This document shows, piece after piece, positions 24,510 through 34,713 of a stretch of 64,000 bases of DNA. Position 1 is the first letter of the stretch. Each line of letters begins with the position of its first letter. The stretch is from Vibrio sp. J1-1 (GTDB taxonomy: Bacteria; Pseudomonadota; Gammaproteobacteria; Enterobacterales; Vibrionaceae). Both the position numbers and the translations under genes were made by a program. The stretch lies in contig NZ_JAKKCM010000001.1 in the NCBI RefSeq assembly GCF_021728395.1, forward strand, positions 434,001 through 498,000. Direction: 5' to 3'. The notes beneath the pieces were generated by a model that had not been told where the DNA came from, did not search any database, and saw only the letters and a list, made by a program, of their open reading frames with translations.

Positions 24510-26513
24510 TCACCCCAGCTTGTAATGCTTAATCAATTGAAGTTGTTCTATCGACAGCTCTTCCAACCTCTGCCCGTTATCTGCCACTTGAACAGCACCT
24601 TTTGAGTTCGATGACGCTATATCTGAGATTCGACTAATGTTTTTTGCTATGTCTATCGCGGTGTTTTGTTGTTGTTCTGTCGCCGAAGCGATATGTGCTC
24701 CCAACTGAGTCAGTTCAGAGATTGATGTTTGAATCCCTTGCATTACCATGCTGGTTTCGTTTGATGATTCGCGCGAGTGTTGCATATAAAAATGGCATTG
24801 CTCCACTTGATTGACCGCCTGCTCAACCGATTCACGCAACAATTGAATCATAGTATGGATCTCTTGCGTTGAACGCCCTGTGCGACTGGCTAGCTCCCTA
24901 ACCTCGTCCGCCACCACCGCAAAACCGCGCCCCATGCTTCCAGCCCTCGCCGCCTCAATGGCTGCATTTAGCGCCAGTAAGTTGGTTTGATCCGCGATGG
25001 CTTGAATCACTTCGATCACACGGCCTATCTCTGTGCTTACATCACTCACTCGCGATATGGTATCGGTCGACTCTTGGAGAGCTTGTGACAATTGATTTTG
25101 AGCCTCTAAGTTGACGGTAGTTTGCTCTTGCCCTCTCACTATCGAACGCTCAATATCGGTTAACTGAGTTTGGCTTGTACGTGTTGCTTGGGAAACCTCA
25201 GCAACCGAGCTTTCCATTTCGTTCATCGCCGCGGCTACACTTTCGGTTTCAATGCGCTGCGACTCAAGCGATTTTTGACTGTTACTGGCCGTCACTTGAT
25301 TGTGATTAGCAAGCTTGTTTTGCTGATGGGTTACCGACTGTACCGATGCAACTAAGTGCTTTAATGTATTGATCATTTGATCTATCGAGTTAGATAATTC
25401 GCCAAACTCGTTCTTACTTTTAATGCCTGTTAGTTGCGTCAAGTCGCCATTTTCGACACGATTTAAAGAAGCTTTGAGCTTATGTAAAGCGTTGTGGATG
25501 GTCCGACTTAGCGCCACAGCGGCAACTGACACGAACAAAAAAGCAACTAATGTCGCTAAAACAACAAGTTTTTCGCCGCCAGCTTGCATCGCATTGACCT
25601 GTGCGACTTGCTGTGCAGACAGTTGTCTTAGCTGTTCAGACTGTTGAACAATTTGTTCAATTAATTGTGTCGTTTCTGCCTGAACGCCACCGACGAGATC
25701 TAATATATTTGCCTGCTCCAACATGGCGCGATGATGTTTTACCAACACACCTTGTTCATCTGTAGCATGATCAATGACCGTATTTAGAAGTTTTTGATCA
25801 CGCTTTGTATAGCTGCGCGTTGTTTTGGCTAAAGACTCACTGGTTTTAAGAATCCTCTCAGCGACGGCGCGATTCTTTTTGATAAGTCCATCGATAACTT
25901 GCGCCGAATTGGAATTTAAGCCTCTGTCGGTATTGAAGATCAGTGAATCTATGGTGGTCGCTAGGTTGTTTGCCATAAAGCTGGCATTCAAATCATCAAC
26001 CGAACCAGACATGCCATAAGCGGCACGTTTCATTTTAGTGCTGTCTAAGGCAAACTGCGCAGACTGACGTTCTACCCAATGCTCAGTATCAACTACTTGT
26101 TGATACCGCTTAAACAAATCCTGTGTTTTTGAGAATAGTGGTATGTCATATGGAATTTTTAACAAATCGATTTGATGTTCGTTGAGTTTGGAGGACAAAG
26201 CTTCCAACGCCAACCGTTTCTCATCATAGAGCTCATGTTTTTTTAAAAACTGAGATTCGATTTTTGTATACATGCCGGTATCCAACGGCGTGAAATAAGA
26301 GTTAGCCAGAGCTTGGCTAGTGAGCAAGTCAACTGTAATTCGATTAAGCACTACCATGTAAGGAGAAATCACTTCGGTCACTATATGGGTTCGCTCGGAC
26401 TGCAAGTGACCTTGAACTAAACTCACTCCCGTAATCGAAATCATCGCCAGCAGCAATAGAATAAAGCTGATATGGATGCGCCTAACAATAGACAGATTTT
26501 GCCAATACTTCAT
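24510..26513 (-). CDS. Methyl-accepting chemotaxis protein
   Basis: A 667-residue inner-membrane chemoreceptor. A first membrane span (about 12-32) is followed by a long, helical, mostly periplasmic sensor (about 35-315), a second span (about 318-340), HAMP and the cytoplasmic coiled-coil with the conserved hairpin tip [20 protein letters not shown]. The sensor shows no domain I can name but looks like a helical-bundle type. The gene lies directly upstream of the ROK gene and downstream of the ABC operon terminator. The neighbours suggest it senses the imported glycan fragment, perhaps with the solute-binding protein. Confidence 0.93.
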   Translation of the reverse strand: MKYWQNLSIVRRIHISFILLLLAMISITGVSLVQGHLQSERTHIVTEVISPYMVVLNRITVDLLTSQALANSYFTPLDTGMYTKIESQFLKKHELYDEKRLALEALSSKLNEHQIDLLKIPYDIPLFSKTQDLFKRYQQVVDTEHWVERQSAQFALDSTKMKRAAYGMSGSVDDLNASFMANNLATTIDSLIFNTDRGLNSNSAQVIDGLIKKNRAVAERILKTSESLAKTTRSYTKRDQKLLNTVIDHATDEQGVLVKHHRAMLEQANILDLVGGVQAETTQLIEQIVQQSEQLRQLSAQQVAQVNAMQAGGEKLVVLATLVAFLFVSVAAVALSRTIHNALHKLKASLNRVENGDLTQLTGIKSKNEFGELSNSIDQMINTLKHLVASVQSVTHQQNKLANHNQVTASNSQKSLESQRIETESVAAAMNEMESSVAEVSQATRTSQTQLTDIERSIVRGQEQTTVNLEAQNQLSQALQESTDTISRVSDVSTEIGRVIEVIQAIADQTNLLALNAAIEAARAGSMGRGFAVVADEVRELASRTGRSTQEIHTMIQLLRESVEQAVNQVEQCHFYMQHSRESSNETSMVMQGIQTSISELTQLGAHIASATEQQQNTAIDIAKNISRISDIASSNSKGAVQVADNGQRLEELSIEQLQLIKHYKLG

Positions 26514-26550
26514 AGGAACCTTTTAATATCTTTATAACTTACGAGCTCTG

Positions 26551-26580
26551 AAAATTAAAAAGGCCGCGTAACGCGGCCTT
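26551..26580 (-). terminator. Rho-independent terminator of the GH154-ABC operon
   Basis: AAGGCCGCG and CGCGGCCTT around a 3-nt loop, then U residues on the minus strand, 45 bp after the ATPase stop. It separates the importer operon from the chemoreceptor-ROK pair. Confidence 0.9.
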
Positions 26581-26624
26581 ATGTTACAGACAACTTAAAG
26601 TTACAACTGGGTTACCAGCAAACT

Positions 26625-28298
26625 TTACGCCACGTCTTTAGGTAGTTCAGCAACGGGAACCGCCGCAATCAATTTCTGTGTATACGGGTCTTGTGGGTTG
26701 TGAATCACCTGTTCGATAGTACCCTGCTCCATAATGGTGCCATGCTGCAGTACGATCACTCGATCACAGAAGTACTTCACTGTTGCGATGTCGTGAGTAA
26801 TCAAGATGAAAGAAGTACCAAATTCGTTTTGAAACTCAATCAACAAATCCAATACCTGGGCACGAAGTGATACGTCTAGTGCTGCCGTAGCTTCATCCGC
26901 AATGATGAGTTTAGGGATCGTCACCAAAGCGCGAGCGATAACAATCCGCTGACGCTGCCCCCCCGAGAACGCGTGCGGATAGCGGCTTGAGAACTCCGCT
27001 GGCAATCCAACGCGACGCATCATATTGCGTACACGATCTTTACGCTCTTTCGCACTCATCTCTGTACGAAGCAGTTTCAGTGGTTCCTCAATGATATCCG
27101 CAACCGTCATACGTGGATTTAAGGATGACCACGGGTCTTGGAAAATCAAACGAAGATCAGCAAACAATGGATCACGTTTCACACGCTTATAATCCGCGAG
27201 GTCAAGCTCGATGCCACTCTTTTCATCTACGTAACGAATGTCACCTGACGTAGCTGGCTGCATACCTAAAATAGCTCGACCTAACGTACTTTTGCCCGAA
27301 CCTGACTCACCAACAATCCCCAAAGATTCACCTGGGTGCAGCGTTAACGTCGCGTTGTTAACCGCCGTCATAAATTGCTTCTTCTCGAACATCTTGCCCG
27401 GCTTTTCAAACACTTTAGTGACGTTATTTACATCCAAAAGCGGCGTTTGCCCTTCGTGAACAAACGGTTTCTTCACCTTGGAAGGTAACTCAAGTGCTCG
27501 CGTCGCATTCATCAGCTTAATCGTGTATGGATGTTCAGGTTGTTCGAAAATCTGGCGTACATCTCCTTGTTCAACAACGACACCTTTTTCCATAACAACT
27601 ACGCGGTCTGAGATCTGTGCCACTACCCCTAAATCATGAGTGATGAACAAGATAGCCATACCAATTTCTTGCTGCAGTTTGGCAAACAATTCCAAAATTT
27701 CAGCTTGAGTTGTTACGTCTAACGCCGTCGTCGGCTCGTCAGCAATCAATACATCGGGACGGCTGGCAATCGCCATCGCAATCACAACACGTTGACGCTG
27801 ACCACCAGATAGCTGGAACGAATACTTGTTAATCAAACTTTCAGGTTCAGGCATCTGTACCTGAGTCAGAAGTTCAATTGCACGTTCATGAGCCACTTGT
27901 TTGGTGATGCCTGGGTCAACAAGACATAGCACTTCTTTAATTTGGTCGCCAACCGTATGAACAGGGCTAAGTGCTGCCATTGGCTCTTGCGATACCAATG
28001 AGAAGTTAAAACGACGTAAACTCCGCATTTCTTCACTACGAGGATCTAAGGTGGTGATATCCACCATAGAGCCGTCTGTATGGTAAAGAATTTCCCCCGA
28101 GTCAATTCGGCCCGGTTTATCCAACAGTTGAAGGATCGCGCTAGTAGTAACTGATTTGCCTGAACCCGATTCACCGATGACCGACAAAGTCTCACCACGG
28201 TTCAATTCAAACGATACGTTTTTAACAGCGTGGAACGTTTCCATCGTTGTTGGGAAGCTGACGTTAAGCTCTTTAACTTCAAGAATTTTTTCAGCCAT
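26625..28298 (-). CDS. Opp/Dpp-type ABC transporter, fused double ATPase
   Basis: Two complete nucleotide-binding domains in one 557-residue chain, like fused DppD-DppF (YejF/GsiA type). Walker A is GESGSGKSVT in the first half and GESGSGKSTL in the second; the signatures are LSGGQRQR and FSGGQRQR; each half has a C-terminal HPYT or DPYT oligopeptide-type extension. It powers the import of what the solute-binding protein delivers. I use the ATG at 28298, with AAGG 8 nt upstream and 10 bp after the permease stop; a GTG at 28349 would overlap the permease gene. It is last in the operon. Confidence 0.93.
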   Translation of the reverse strand: MAEKILEVKELNVSFPTTMETFHAVKNVSFELNRGETLSVIGESGSGKSVTTSAILQLLDKPGRIDSGEILYHTDGSMVDITTLDPRSEEMRSLRRFNFSLVSQEPMAALSPVHTVGDQIKEVLCLVDPGITKQVAHERAIELLTQVQMPEPESLINKYSFQLSGGQRQRVVIAMAIASRPDVLIADEPTTALDVTTQAEILELFAKLQQEIGMAILFITHDLGVVAQISDRVVVMEKGVVVEQGDVRQIFEQPEHPYTIKLMNATRALELPSKVKKPFVHEGQTPLLDVNNVTKVFEKPGKMFEKKQFMTAVNNATLTLHPGESLGIVGESGSGKSTLGRAILGMQPATSGDIRYVDEKSGIELDLADYKRVKRDPLFADLRLIFQDPWSSLNPRMTVADIIEEPLKLLRTEMSAKERKDRVRNMMRRVGLPAEFSSRYPHAFSGGQRQRIVIARALVTIPKLIIADEATAALDVSLRAQVLDLLIEFQNEFGTSFILITHDIATVKYFCDRVIVLQHGTIMEQGTIEQVIHNPQDPYTQKLIAAVPVAELPKDVA

Positions 28299-28308
28299 TT
28301 TAAATACC

Positions 28309-29484
28309 TTATTTTGCACCTTGTTCGTGGTAAGGGTCGCAGGCGTCACGTAAACCGTCGCCTACAAAGTTCATCGCTAGGATGGCAATGACAACACTCG
28401 CCGCTGGGATTAATAGCCAGATAGCATCAGCCAGAGCACGGATATTCTGCGCTTCTTGCAACAATACGCCCCAACTAACCATTGGAGGCTGAAGGCCAAG
28501 GCCTAAGAAGCTGAGTGCGGTTTCACCCAAAATCATGCCTGGAATCGCAAGTGTGACAACAGCAATGATGTGGCTTAAGAAGTTTGGCACCATGTAACGG
28601 CGGATGATTTCAAACGGCGTGTTGCCATCTAACCATGCTGCCGCAACGTACTCTTCGCTTTTCAATGACATAAAACGACTTCGTACGACACGAGCCATAT
28701 CAGGCCAAGCAACTAAACCAAGAATGATGGTGATCAAGAAGTAACGCTGTAGCGAGCTCCAATCACTTGGCAATGACGCACCTAACGCCATCCAAAGAGG
28801 AAGGGTTGGGATAGACTTTACAATTTCCATCGTACGTTGGATGAAATTATCGATTTGGCCACCAAAGTAACCAGAGATACCCCCAATTAAAATACCGATG
28901 AAAAAGGTACAAAATACACCAATCAAACCAACCGACAGAGAGATACGTGCACCGTGGATCAAGCGAGACAACATATCACGGCCCATGCGGTCAGAGCCGA
29001 GAATAAAGAATGGGTCACGCTTATTTTTGGGTGCCAATAGCTTATATTTCATAGGAATGAAACCCGCTAGTGTGTACGGCTCTACCTCACCAAAAAACTC
29101 AAAGTAAACTTTTTTCGCTGGGTTTTCTGTGTAGTGACGCTTCAAAGTTCGCGTATCGGTTTTCACTTTATAACCAATCAAGTGTGGCGCCCAGTCCCAA
29201 CCGTCATCCGTCTTTTCAAATAAGTTGACTGTTTGCGGCGGGGCGTACGTGTACCGGCTCCAGTTGTCACTTGAGTCAAACGGTGCAAAAAACTCCGCGA
29301 ATGCAGCAACAAAATAGATTAGAGCTAAGAACCACATGCTGTACCAAGCCAGTTTGTGACGTCTTAACTTAATACCAATCAATTGCCAAGCGGTTGCTTC
29401 CGCTAGATCAATTTGTTTTTCCTTACGCTTAAATACACGAGCAAAGATGCTTGTAGAAGGAGCGGTTTGAATATTACTTGTCAT
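28309..29484 (-). CDS. Opp/Dpp-type ABC permease (DppC-like)
   Basis: A 391-residue inner-membrane permease. A cytoplasmic N-terminus and a first span (about 50-70) are followed by an unusually long periplasmic insert (about 75-165), then five spans with the coupling-loop EAA region (EYVAAAWLDGNTPFEII). LGSDRMGRDMLSRLIHGAR is the classic DppC/OppC motif. It pairs with the DppB-like protein encoded 17 bp upstream. The long insert, compared with peptide permeases of about 300 residues, is a feature of oligosaccharide-type members, but that is an inference. Confidence 0.93.
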   Translation of the reverse strand: MTSNIQTAPSTSIFARVFKRKEKQIDLAEATAWQLIGIKLRRHKLAWYSMWFLALIYFVAAFAEFFAPFDSSDNWSRYTYAPPQTVNLFEKTDDGWDWAPHLIGYKVKTDTRTLKRHYTENPAKKVYFEFFGEVEPYTLAGFIPMKYKLLAPKNKRDPFFILGSDRMGRDMLSRLIHGARISLSVGLIGVFCTFFIGILIGGISGYFGGQIDNFIQRTMEIVKSIPTLPLWMALGASLPSDWSSLQRYFLITIILGLVAWPDMARVVRSRFMSLKSEEYVAAAWLDGNTPFEIIRRYMVPNFLSHIIAVVTLAIPGMILGETALSFLGLGLQPPMVSWGVLLQEAQNIRALADAIWLLIPAASVVIAILAMNFVGDGLRDACDPYHEQGAK

Positions 29485-29500
29485 GGTGTTGGCTCCTAAG

Positions 29501-30496
29501 TTATAGACCAGCGCGTACGCGTGGATCTACCCAATACATAATGATGTCAGAAATGATGGTACCGATAATGGTTAAGGTGGACATCAGCAATAGAATATCG
29601 CCAGCTAGGTACATATCCTGGTTTCGTAAAGCGTTAAGCATGGTTGGCCCCATAGTTGGGATATTCAATACTTGGCTCACAATAACGTCAGCGCTGATCA
29701 ACAGTGGTAATTGCCAACCGATAGTCGCTGCAAGTGGCAGACACGCAACACGAATAGGGTATTTGACAAGGAGTGTAAATTCTTTTTGGCCTTTGGCACG
29801 TGCAGTCTTTACGTAAGGCTTCGTTAGTTCATCGAGCAAGTTGGCACGCATGATTCGGATGATACCCGCCATACCTGCTGTACCAGCCACAAGAATGTAA
29901 AGCCAGCTTCGGCTAGCACCATTCATGAACTTGTCAAAGCTCATAGGTTGAGAGATATATTCTGGTGAGTAAAGACCCGACAACATCACGTCAAATGAGT
30001 GGTAACCAATGAGTAAGGCAACAATCGCAATAACGAAGTTGGGGGTAGCCATACCAATAAAACCGAAAATGGTCGCAATGTAATCACCAAAGGAATATTG
30101 GCGGAGAGCAGAGTAAACACCGATTGGAATGGCTAATAAAAACTTAAATGTCAGTACTGCACAAGCGAGAAGAATAGTAGGTATCAGTGTGGGCTGAATG
30201 TTTTCCCAAACTGGCTTATTGTTCACTAAAGACAGCCCAAGATCACCTGTGAGTAGCCCCCCAATCCAACTTAGGTAACGCTCATACAGCGGTTTATCTA
30301 AGCCAAACATTTCACGCAAAACCAGTATTTGCTCAGGATCGACATCTTGACCCATAGCGGCCATTTCTGCGATTTTTGCGGAAGCAAAATCACCCGGTGG
30401 TAAATCAATAACGACAAATACTAAAATCGACACGACCAGCAGAGTGGTAAACACCGCCGCTAATCTACGTCCAATATACAGAAAAAAACTGCTCAT
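29501..30496 (-). CDS. Opp/Dpp-type ABC permease (DppB-like)
   Basis: 331 residues with six membrane spans, beginning with the DppB-type first span (RRLAAVFTTLLVVSILVFVV) and a periplasmic loop ending in FGLDKPLYERYLSWIGGLLTGDLG, a family hallmark. The coupling loop is YVKTARAKG. It is the second permease subunit of the importer and lies between the solute-binding protein and DppC-like genes. Confidence 0.93.
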   Translation of the reverse strand: MSSFFLYIGRRLAAVFTTLLVVSILVFVVIDLPPGDFASAKIAEMAAMGQDVDPEQILVLREMFGLDKPLYERYLSWIGGLLTGDLGLSLVNNKPVWENIQPTLIPTILLACAVLTFKFLLAIPIGVYSALRQYSFGDYIATIFGFIGMATPNFVIAIVALLIGYHSFDVMLSGLYSPEYISQPMSFDKFMNGASRSWLYILVAGTAGMAGIIRIMRANLLDELTKPYVKTARAKGQKEFTLLVKYPIRVACLPLAATIGWQLPLLISADVIVSQVLNIPTMGPTMLNALRNQDMYLAGDILLLMSTLTIIGTIISDIIMYWVDPRVRAGL

Positions 30497-30609
30497 AAAT
30501 CTTCCTACATTTGCGAATTCGCAAACCTTTATAACAAGAGGTTCGTTAGCCGCAGCAGCTAGTTACTGCGGCTAACAGGTCTGGTTAATCCATACCTAGT
30601 TCAACGGAG

Positions 30610-32529
30610 TTATTTAGACTCCTTCCATAGTTGTGAGGTGCGCATTGGACCAGGCGAAGCGATACTGTATGAGTTAGGAACTTCAGTATCTGCGTTATGT
30701 ACGCCTTTACGGATAATCACGCCTTCATCTAGAGGTTGAACCGTACCAATCACATAGAAGTTTTCTTTTGCGATATCAATGATTTGTTGCATTAACTTAG
30801 ACTGTTCTTCATGAGAAGCGGTTTTGCCCATAGCACGGTAAAGCTCGATTTGCTTCTTAACATGCGCAGGTGGCTCAACAGCGTTAGCGTGTGAAGCGTC
30901 CGTCATCCAATAGTAGTAACCTAGACCCCAAGTAGATTCTGGGTTTTGAGGCGCGTAGCTACGGAACGTATCCAGCACACCGATACCGCCATCACCTTTC
31001 GCTGGTGCTAGATCATACTCGTTAGCCAAGCGTTGTGTTTGCAGGTAAGAACCTTCAACGATGCGGATATCGAAGAAGATGCCCACCTTCTGCCAGTCAT
31101 TCTTAACCAGTTCAAGGATGTCCGTCGTTTCGCCAACGTTTTGTTGGTTAACAAGAGCTTCAATGCGTAAACGGTTACCCGTTTTATCTAAGCGGTAGCC
31201 TTCTTCGTCTTTTTTGTTTAGGCCGATCTTGTCTAACAATTGGTTTGCTAACTCAAGGTTAAACTCCGTGTACTGAGTTGCAAATTCTTCATCGTAGAAT
31301 GCACTACCCTCTGACGGCGCAGCTTGGTATGGCGCAACGACGCCAGAGAAAACCGTCTCACTAATGCCTTCACGGTCAATGGCGTGAGAAAGTGCAACAC
31401 GGAAATCTTTGTTAGAGAACAGCTCACGCTTAACTGGATCTTTGTGCGTTTGGTTGAAGCCAAGGATGACTGCATTCATGCTAGTGCTTGGACGAGTCGC
31501 GTAGGTGTAACTACTCTTCTTCTCGTTTTCGATTAACATTGGGCGGTACTTAGCCACACCGACATGACGCGTTTGGAAGTCTGTCTCACCCGCTGCTGCG
31601 CGAAGTACCATCTCTTCTTTGTTTTCAGAGAAAGAGAAGTAAACCGTATCTAGGTAAGGTAACTGGTTACCTGCTGTATCAACTTGCCAGTAGTATGGGT
31701 TACGTTCCCAAACTGCATATTGCGTTTGCGGACCTGGAACCACTTTTACCTTCCAAGCGTTGACAGTAGGACGGTCTGGGTTTTGGTAGCTCTCTTGGAA
31801 GTAAATCGCACGACACTTAGTTTGGAAGTACTGCTGCCAGCTATCAAAGCCCGCTGCTTTTGCTTCTTCCGTTACTTTAGAGTTTACTTCAGGCAAAAAC
31901 TGCTCACAGTAGTGTTTCGGGAACTGAACGATGTTAGAACCATCAGTGTTCGCCAGTTTACGAATGAACATACCATCGGCATTTTTTAACTTCACTTTGA
32001 TCGTGTGCTTGTCGACAACTTCACCGACTGCATCACCCGGTGAACGGGCATATAGAGGTTTGTTGCCAGACCAATCTTCACGGTTGATCAAGTCTAGGTA
32101 GAACTTAATGTCTTCCGCTGTAAACTCTTTGCCGTCAGACCATTTAACGCCTTTACGCAAACTGATTGTGTATTCAGTAAGATCTGCGTTTACTGTGTAG
32201 CTCGTTGCTAGGTTTGGCTCAATGCCAGTGTAGTGACGATTAAAGTTAAATAAGTTGTCGTACTTCAGCATACGCATGCGGTGGCCTCGGTCTGCTTTTA
32301 GACCAAGCAAACGCAATTCACCGCCGTATTGACCGATAGACTCAATCGGCTCAACAACTAGTGGGTTTTCTGGCAAACGCTCAGAAACAGGTGCTAGTTG
32401 CCCTGCTGCAACCAACTCTTTTAGCTGTGGAGCTTCATTGTACGTATCCGCCAAAGTAGAAAAAGAGACAGAGGCTGCAACCGCGATAGCGACTTTGCCA
32501 AATTGAGGTAATACATTCTTATAACTCAT
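30610..32529 (-). CDS. Periplasmic solute-binding protein, family 5 (oligosaccharide/peptide type)
   Basis: A 639-residue SBP_bac_5 protein with a signal peptide (MSYKNVLPQFGKVAIAVAAS, cleavage near TLA-DTY). Typical elements are PNLATSYTVNADLTEYTISLRKG..KWSDG and the AEDIKFYLDLI segment (about 110-155). Family members bind peptides, nickel, heme or oligosaccharides; in Vibrio a related protein binds chitin oligosaccharides. Its place after GH154 and ahead of the permeases suggests the cargo is a fragment of the sulfated glycan. The start is set at 32529, six bases from GGGAG; an upstream start at 32592 would hide the signal peptide. Confidence 0.92.
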   Translation of the reverse strand: MSYKNVLPQFGKVAIAVAASVSFSTLADTYNEAPQLKELVAAGQLAPVSERLPENPLVVEPIESIGQYGGELRLLGLKADRGHRMRMLKYDNLFNFNRHYTGIEPNLATSYTVNADLTEYTISLRKGVKWSDGKEFTAEDIKFYLDLINREDWSGNKPLYARSPGDAVGEVVDKHTIKVKLKNADGMFIRKLANTDGSNIVQFPKHYCEQFLPEVNSKVTEEAKAAGFDSWQQYFQTKCRAIYFQESYQNPDRPTVNAWKVKVVPGPQTQYAVWERNPYYWQVDTAGNQLPYLDTVYFSFSENKEEMVLRAAAGETDFQTRHVGVAKYRPMLIENEKKSSYTYATRPSTSMNAVILGFNQTHKDPVKRELFSNKDFRVALSHAIDREGISETVFSGVVAPYQAAPSEGSAFYDEEFATQYTEFNLELANQLLDKIGLNKKDEEGYRLDKTGNRLRIEALVNQQNVGETTDILELVKNDWQKVGIFFDIRIVEGSYLQTQRLANEYDLAPAKGDGGIGVLDTFRSYAPQNPESTWGLGYYYWMTDASHANAVEPPAHVKKQIELYRAMGKTASHEEQSKLMQQIIDIAKENFYVIGTVQPLDEGVIIRKGVHNADTEVPNSYSIASPGPMRTSQLWKESK

Positions 32530-32597
32530 CAGTAACTCCCTGATTTTGTTTACAAACTTATGGATTAATTCTTTCGTAATTCGCGTAGCCATTTAAC

Positions 32598-34319
32598 TCA
32601 GCGAGGCACATTGCCAGCGTTCACGGCGACAATATATTGATGGGTACCGGGTTCGATACGACCAGTAATGGCAGGAACACTGGCTTGTGGATAAAGTAAA
32701 TTGGTGTTGGGTGCGCATGGGTATACTCGGCTTTGCCCTTCACCTTGTAGTAAAATCAGCTCACTAAAGAGCCGCTCAGATTCCACTCGTGCTGGCTGAA
32801 TCACCTGATGACTAAACCAAGCAGACCAGCCATCCACGGCATACCCTGTCATCACAAACTCCAAAGCAAAGTCTGTGGTGATTTCGTGGCTACGAAGCTC
32901 ACCCTGCTCAGAAAATTGTTGGCGCGTTTTCACCACACAACCTTCAAACGGCTGCCACAGTGAGACCAATGCACCACCTTCACGATAGCTATTGATATTG
33001 CGGGTACGGCTAAACCATTGACGAGTTTGCGGATGAACAAAGGCAAAAATATTGTCTCCTGCCCAGCCTTGATCCAGCCAACGGGTTGATTCAACACACA
33101 GTCCATGCGCCGAGCTATAGGCAAACTTACTGTATTTGTCTTCGCAATTACGCATCTCGTTTGCAGGCGCGCTATTGGTTAATAGATAGCTACCTTGACG
33201 ACGGATAAGCTGATGATGCTCACCAATCCACGTAGCAGGCATGTTGCTGGATAATGGTTGCTCTTCTGTCGTCCAAAACGGATGCTCTTCAGGTAGATAA
33301 AGGGCGTTAAAGGCTTTCAGTGCCAGCATGGGTGACGCGTAACTGGTATAGAATTCACTCGCAAGCAAATTAGGATAAGCAAAGCCCGGTAGCAATTGTG
33401 CCTGTTGATCCCAAATCGGCTGAGTCGCCCACCAGCGCATAGTTTGCATCCAGTAGCTCTTTGCTGTTGCTATATCAGCATCAGGGTGTTCACTACGAGC
33501 CAATTCCGCCCAAAAAGCTGCACCGGCAAAGCGATAGTTCAATGAACGGCCGTAACAAAGAGGTTGACCATCTTCGCCAAACCAATATTGATAGCGATGG
33601 GAGAACTCAATCGCGCGGCTAAGCAAAATCTGACTGAACTCGCTATTTGAGTTATCCCAGCGGGCATAAACTAAAGCGTATAGTTGGAAAGCAAACGGAT
33701 TATAATAATCCACAACGCCTGTGAGACCGTCTTGGTACCACCCGTCTGCTAAATACATTTCATCAATAAACGCGAGATCCTGCTCAAGCACTTGTTGCTG
33801 AATCTCGACACCTAACAACGACAGTGCTTTTAAAATAAGGACTCTAAACCAGCGCCAGTTGTTTGGTGGCAGCTCTAGATCGGAGACGGAATTTAACCAA
33901 GTCACAAGATTGGCGCGCTGTTCCCTATTTAATGGCTGCCAGTAAAGCTCGTTGGCATCAATCAACGCGACTGCTATCGATGACATCTCGACAACACGTT
34001 GGTCATAGTTTCGTGGAAACTGCCAAAAGTCTGGGTGCAATGGATTGGTACCATTGGCGATCAACTGGCGCAACACGGCGTGTTCATCTCTTAACGCCTC
34101 TCCAGCTGGCACTGACCCCCACATCAAACGACAGATATGTTCGATACTTGCCACGTTTGCCGTGTAATGCGCAGCACTGTTGAAGTTAGGCACGTCTTGT
34201 GTTGTTCCACGAACAACATCTATCTGGCGCTCTACAATCGCTTTTAGCATTTTCAGCGTTTCAGAACGGTTGGTACAACCTTGTGCCGTATTTGCCAAAC
34301 AATTCAAACTTATTGACAC
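32598..34319 (-). CDS. DUF2264 / GH154 protein (probable beta-glucuronidase)
   Basis: A 573-residue cytoplasmic protein. It carries the DUF2264 pattern: a WG-P region (RLMWGSVPAGEAL), GTNPLHPDFW, DQRVVEMSSIAVAL, NNWRWFRVLILKAL, GWYQDGLTGVVDYYNPFAF and CYGRSLNYRFAGAAFW. DUF2264 is classified as glycoside hydrolase family 154, in which beta-glucuronidase activity has been reported, and it is often found in polysaccharide loci. It is the first gene of the ABC importer operon, so it probably acts on the imported fragment. The start is a GTG; an ATG 23 codons later is possible. Catalytic residues cannot be named with confidence. Confidence 0.85.
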   Translation of the reverse strand: MSISLNCLANTAQGCTNRSETLKMLKAIVERQIDVVRGTTQDVPNFNSAAHYTANVASIEHICRLMWGSVPAGEALRDEHAVLRQLIANGTNPLHPDFWQFPRNYDQRVVEMSSIAVALIDANELYWQPLNREQRANLVTWLNSVSDLELPPNNWRWFRVLILKALSLLGVEIQQQVLEQDLAFIDEMYLADGWYQDGLTGVVDYYNPFAFQLYALVYARWDNSNSEFSQILLSRAIEFSHRYQYWFGEDGQPLCYGRSLNYRFAGAAFWAELARSEHPDADIATAKSYWMQTMRWWATQPIWDQQAQLLPGFAYPNLLASEFYTSYASPMLALKAFNALYLPEEHPFWTTEEQPLSSNMPATWIGEHHQLIRRQGSYLLTNSAPANEMRNCEDKYSKFAYSSAHGLCVESTRWLDQGWAGDNIFAFVHPQTRQWFSRTRNINSYREGGALVSLWQPFEGCVVKTRQQFSEQGELRSHEITTDFALEFVMTGYAVDGWSAWFSHQVIQPARVESERLFSELILLQGEGQSRVYPCAPNTNLLYPQASVPAITGRIEPGTHQYIVAVNAGNVPR

Positions 34320-34382
34320 GGGTTACTCGCTTAACAACAAAATCATCAATGAGATGAATTAAAACCCATCAACCATAATTAT

Positions 34383-34430
34383 TGAAACGCTTTTTTATAT
34401 TTATGATATAAAGATCAAAACTACGTTTTA
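34383..34430. promoter_or_regulatory. Two imperfect KdgR-like sites at the GH154-ABC promoter
   Basis: CAAAACTACGTTTTA (34416-34430) and TGAAACGCTTTTTTA (34383-34397) each differ from TRAAAYNNNRTTTYA at one or two places. They lie 64-111 bp upstream of the operon's first gene, in a very AT-rich promoter region. Confidence 0.45.
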
Positions 34431-34524
34431 TTTTTTTAATTTAATGCCCACTTGCCTCGCAAAATTGAACGAGAGAAGCAATATAATTAAAGCTCCGCTT
34501 CAATTATTGGTTTTTGGAGAGTAT

Positions 34525-34713
34525 ATGAATCTTGCTCTGTTGCTTATGGAGCAAACTCGTAGAGATAGGCTGGGTTTTATCGAAACGAGATAATGCGCAC
34601 CCGACTATGGCACACTGACGCATGAACTTATGTTCAACGCCAGTCGTCACCGGGAGCACTTTGACTTGAAGGTTGACCTAAAAGAAATGGTCAAATATCG
34701 ATTTAGGTTGGTG
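34525..34713 (+). pseudogene. Short decayed ORF with in-frame stop
   Basis: After TTGGAGAGTAT an ATG opens MNLALLLMEQTRRDRLGFIETR, a TAA follows, and the same frame continues as PDYGTLTHELMFNAS and RHREHFDLKVDLKEM into the 3' end of the convergent anSME gene. The first part faintly resembles the N-terminus of HTH/WYL-type regulators (RDRLxFIExR). It is too short to name. The rest of the 34431-34713 gap shows nothing else. Confidence 0.28.
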
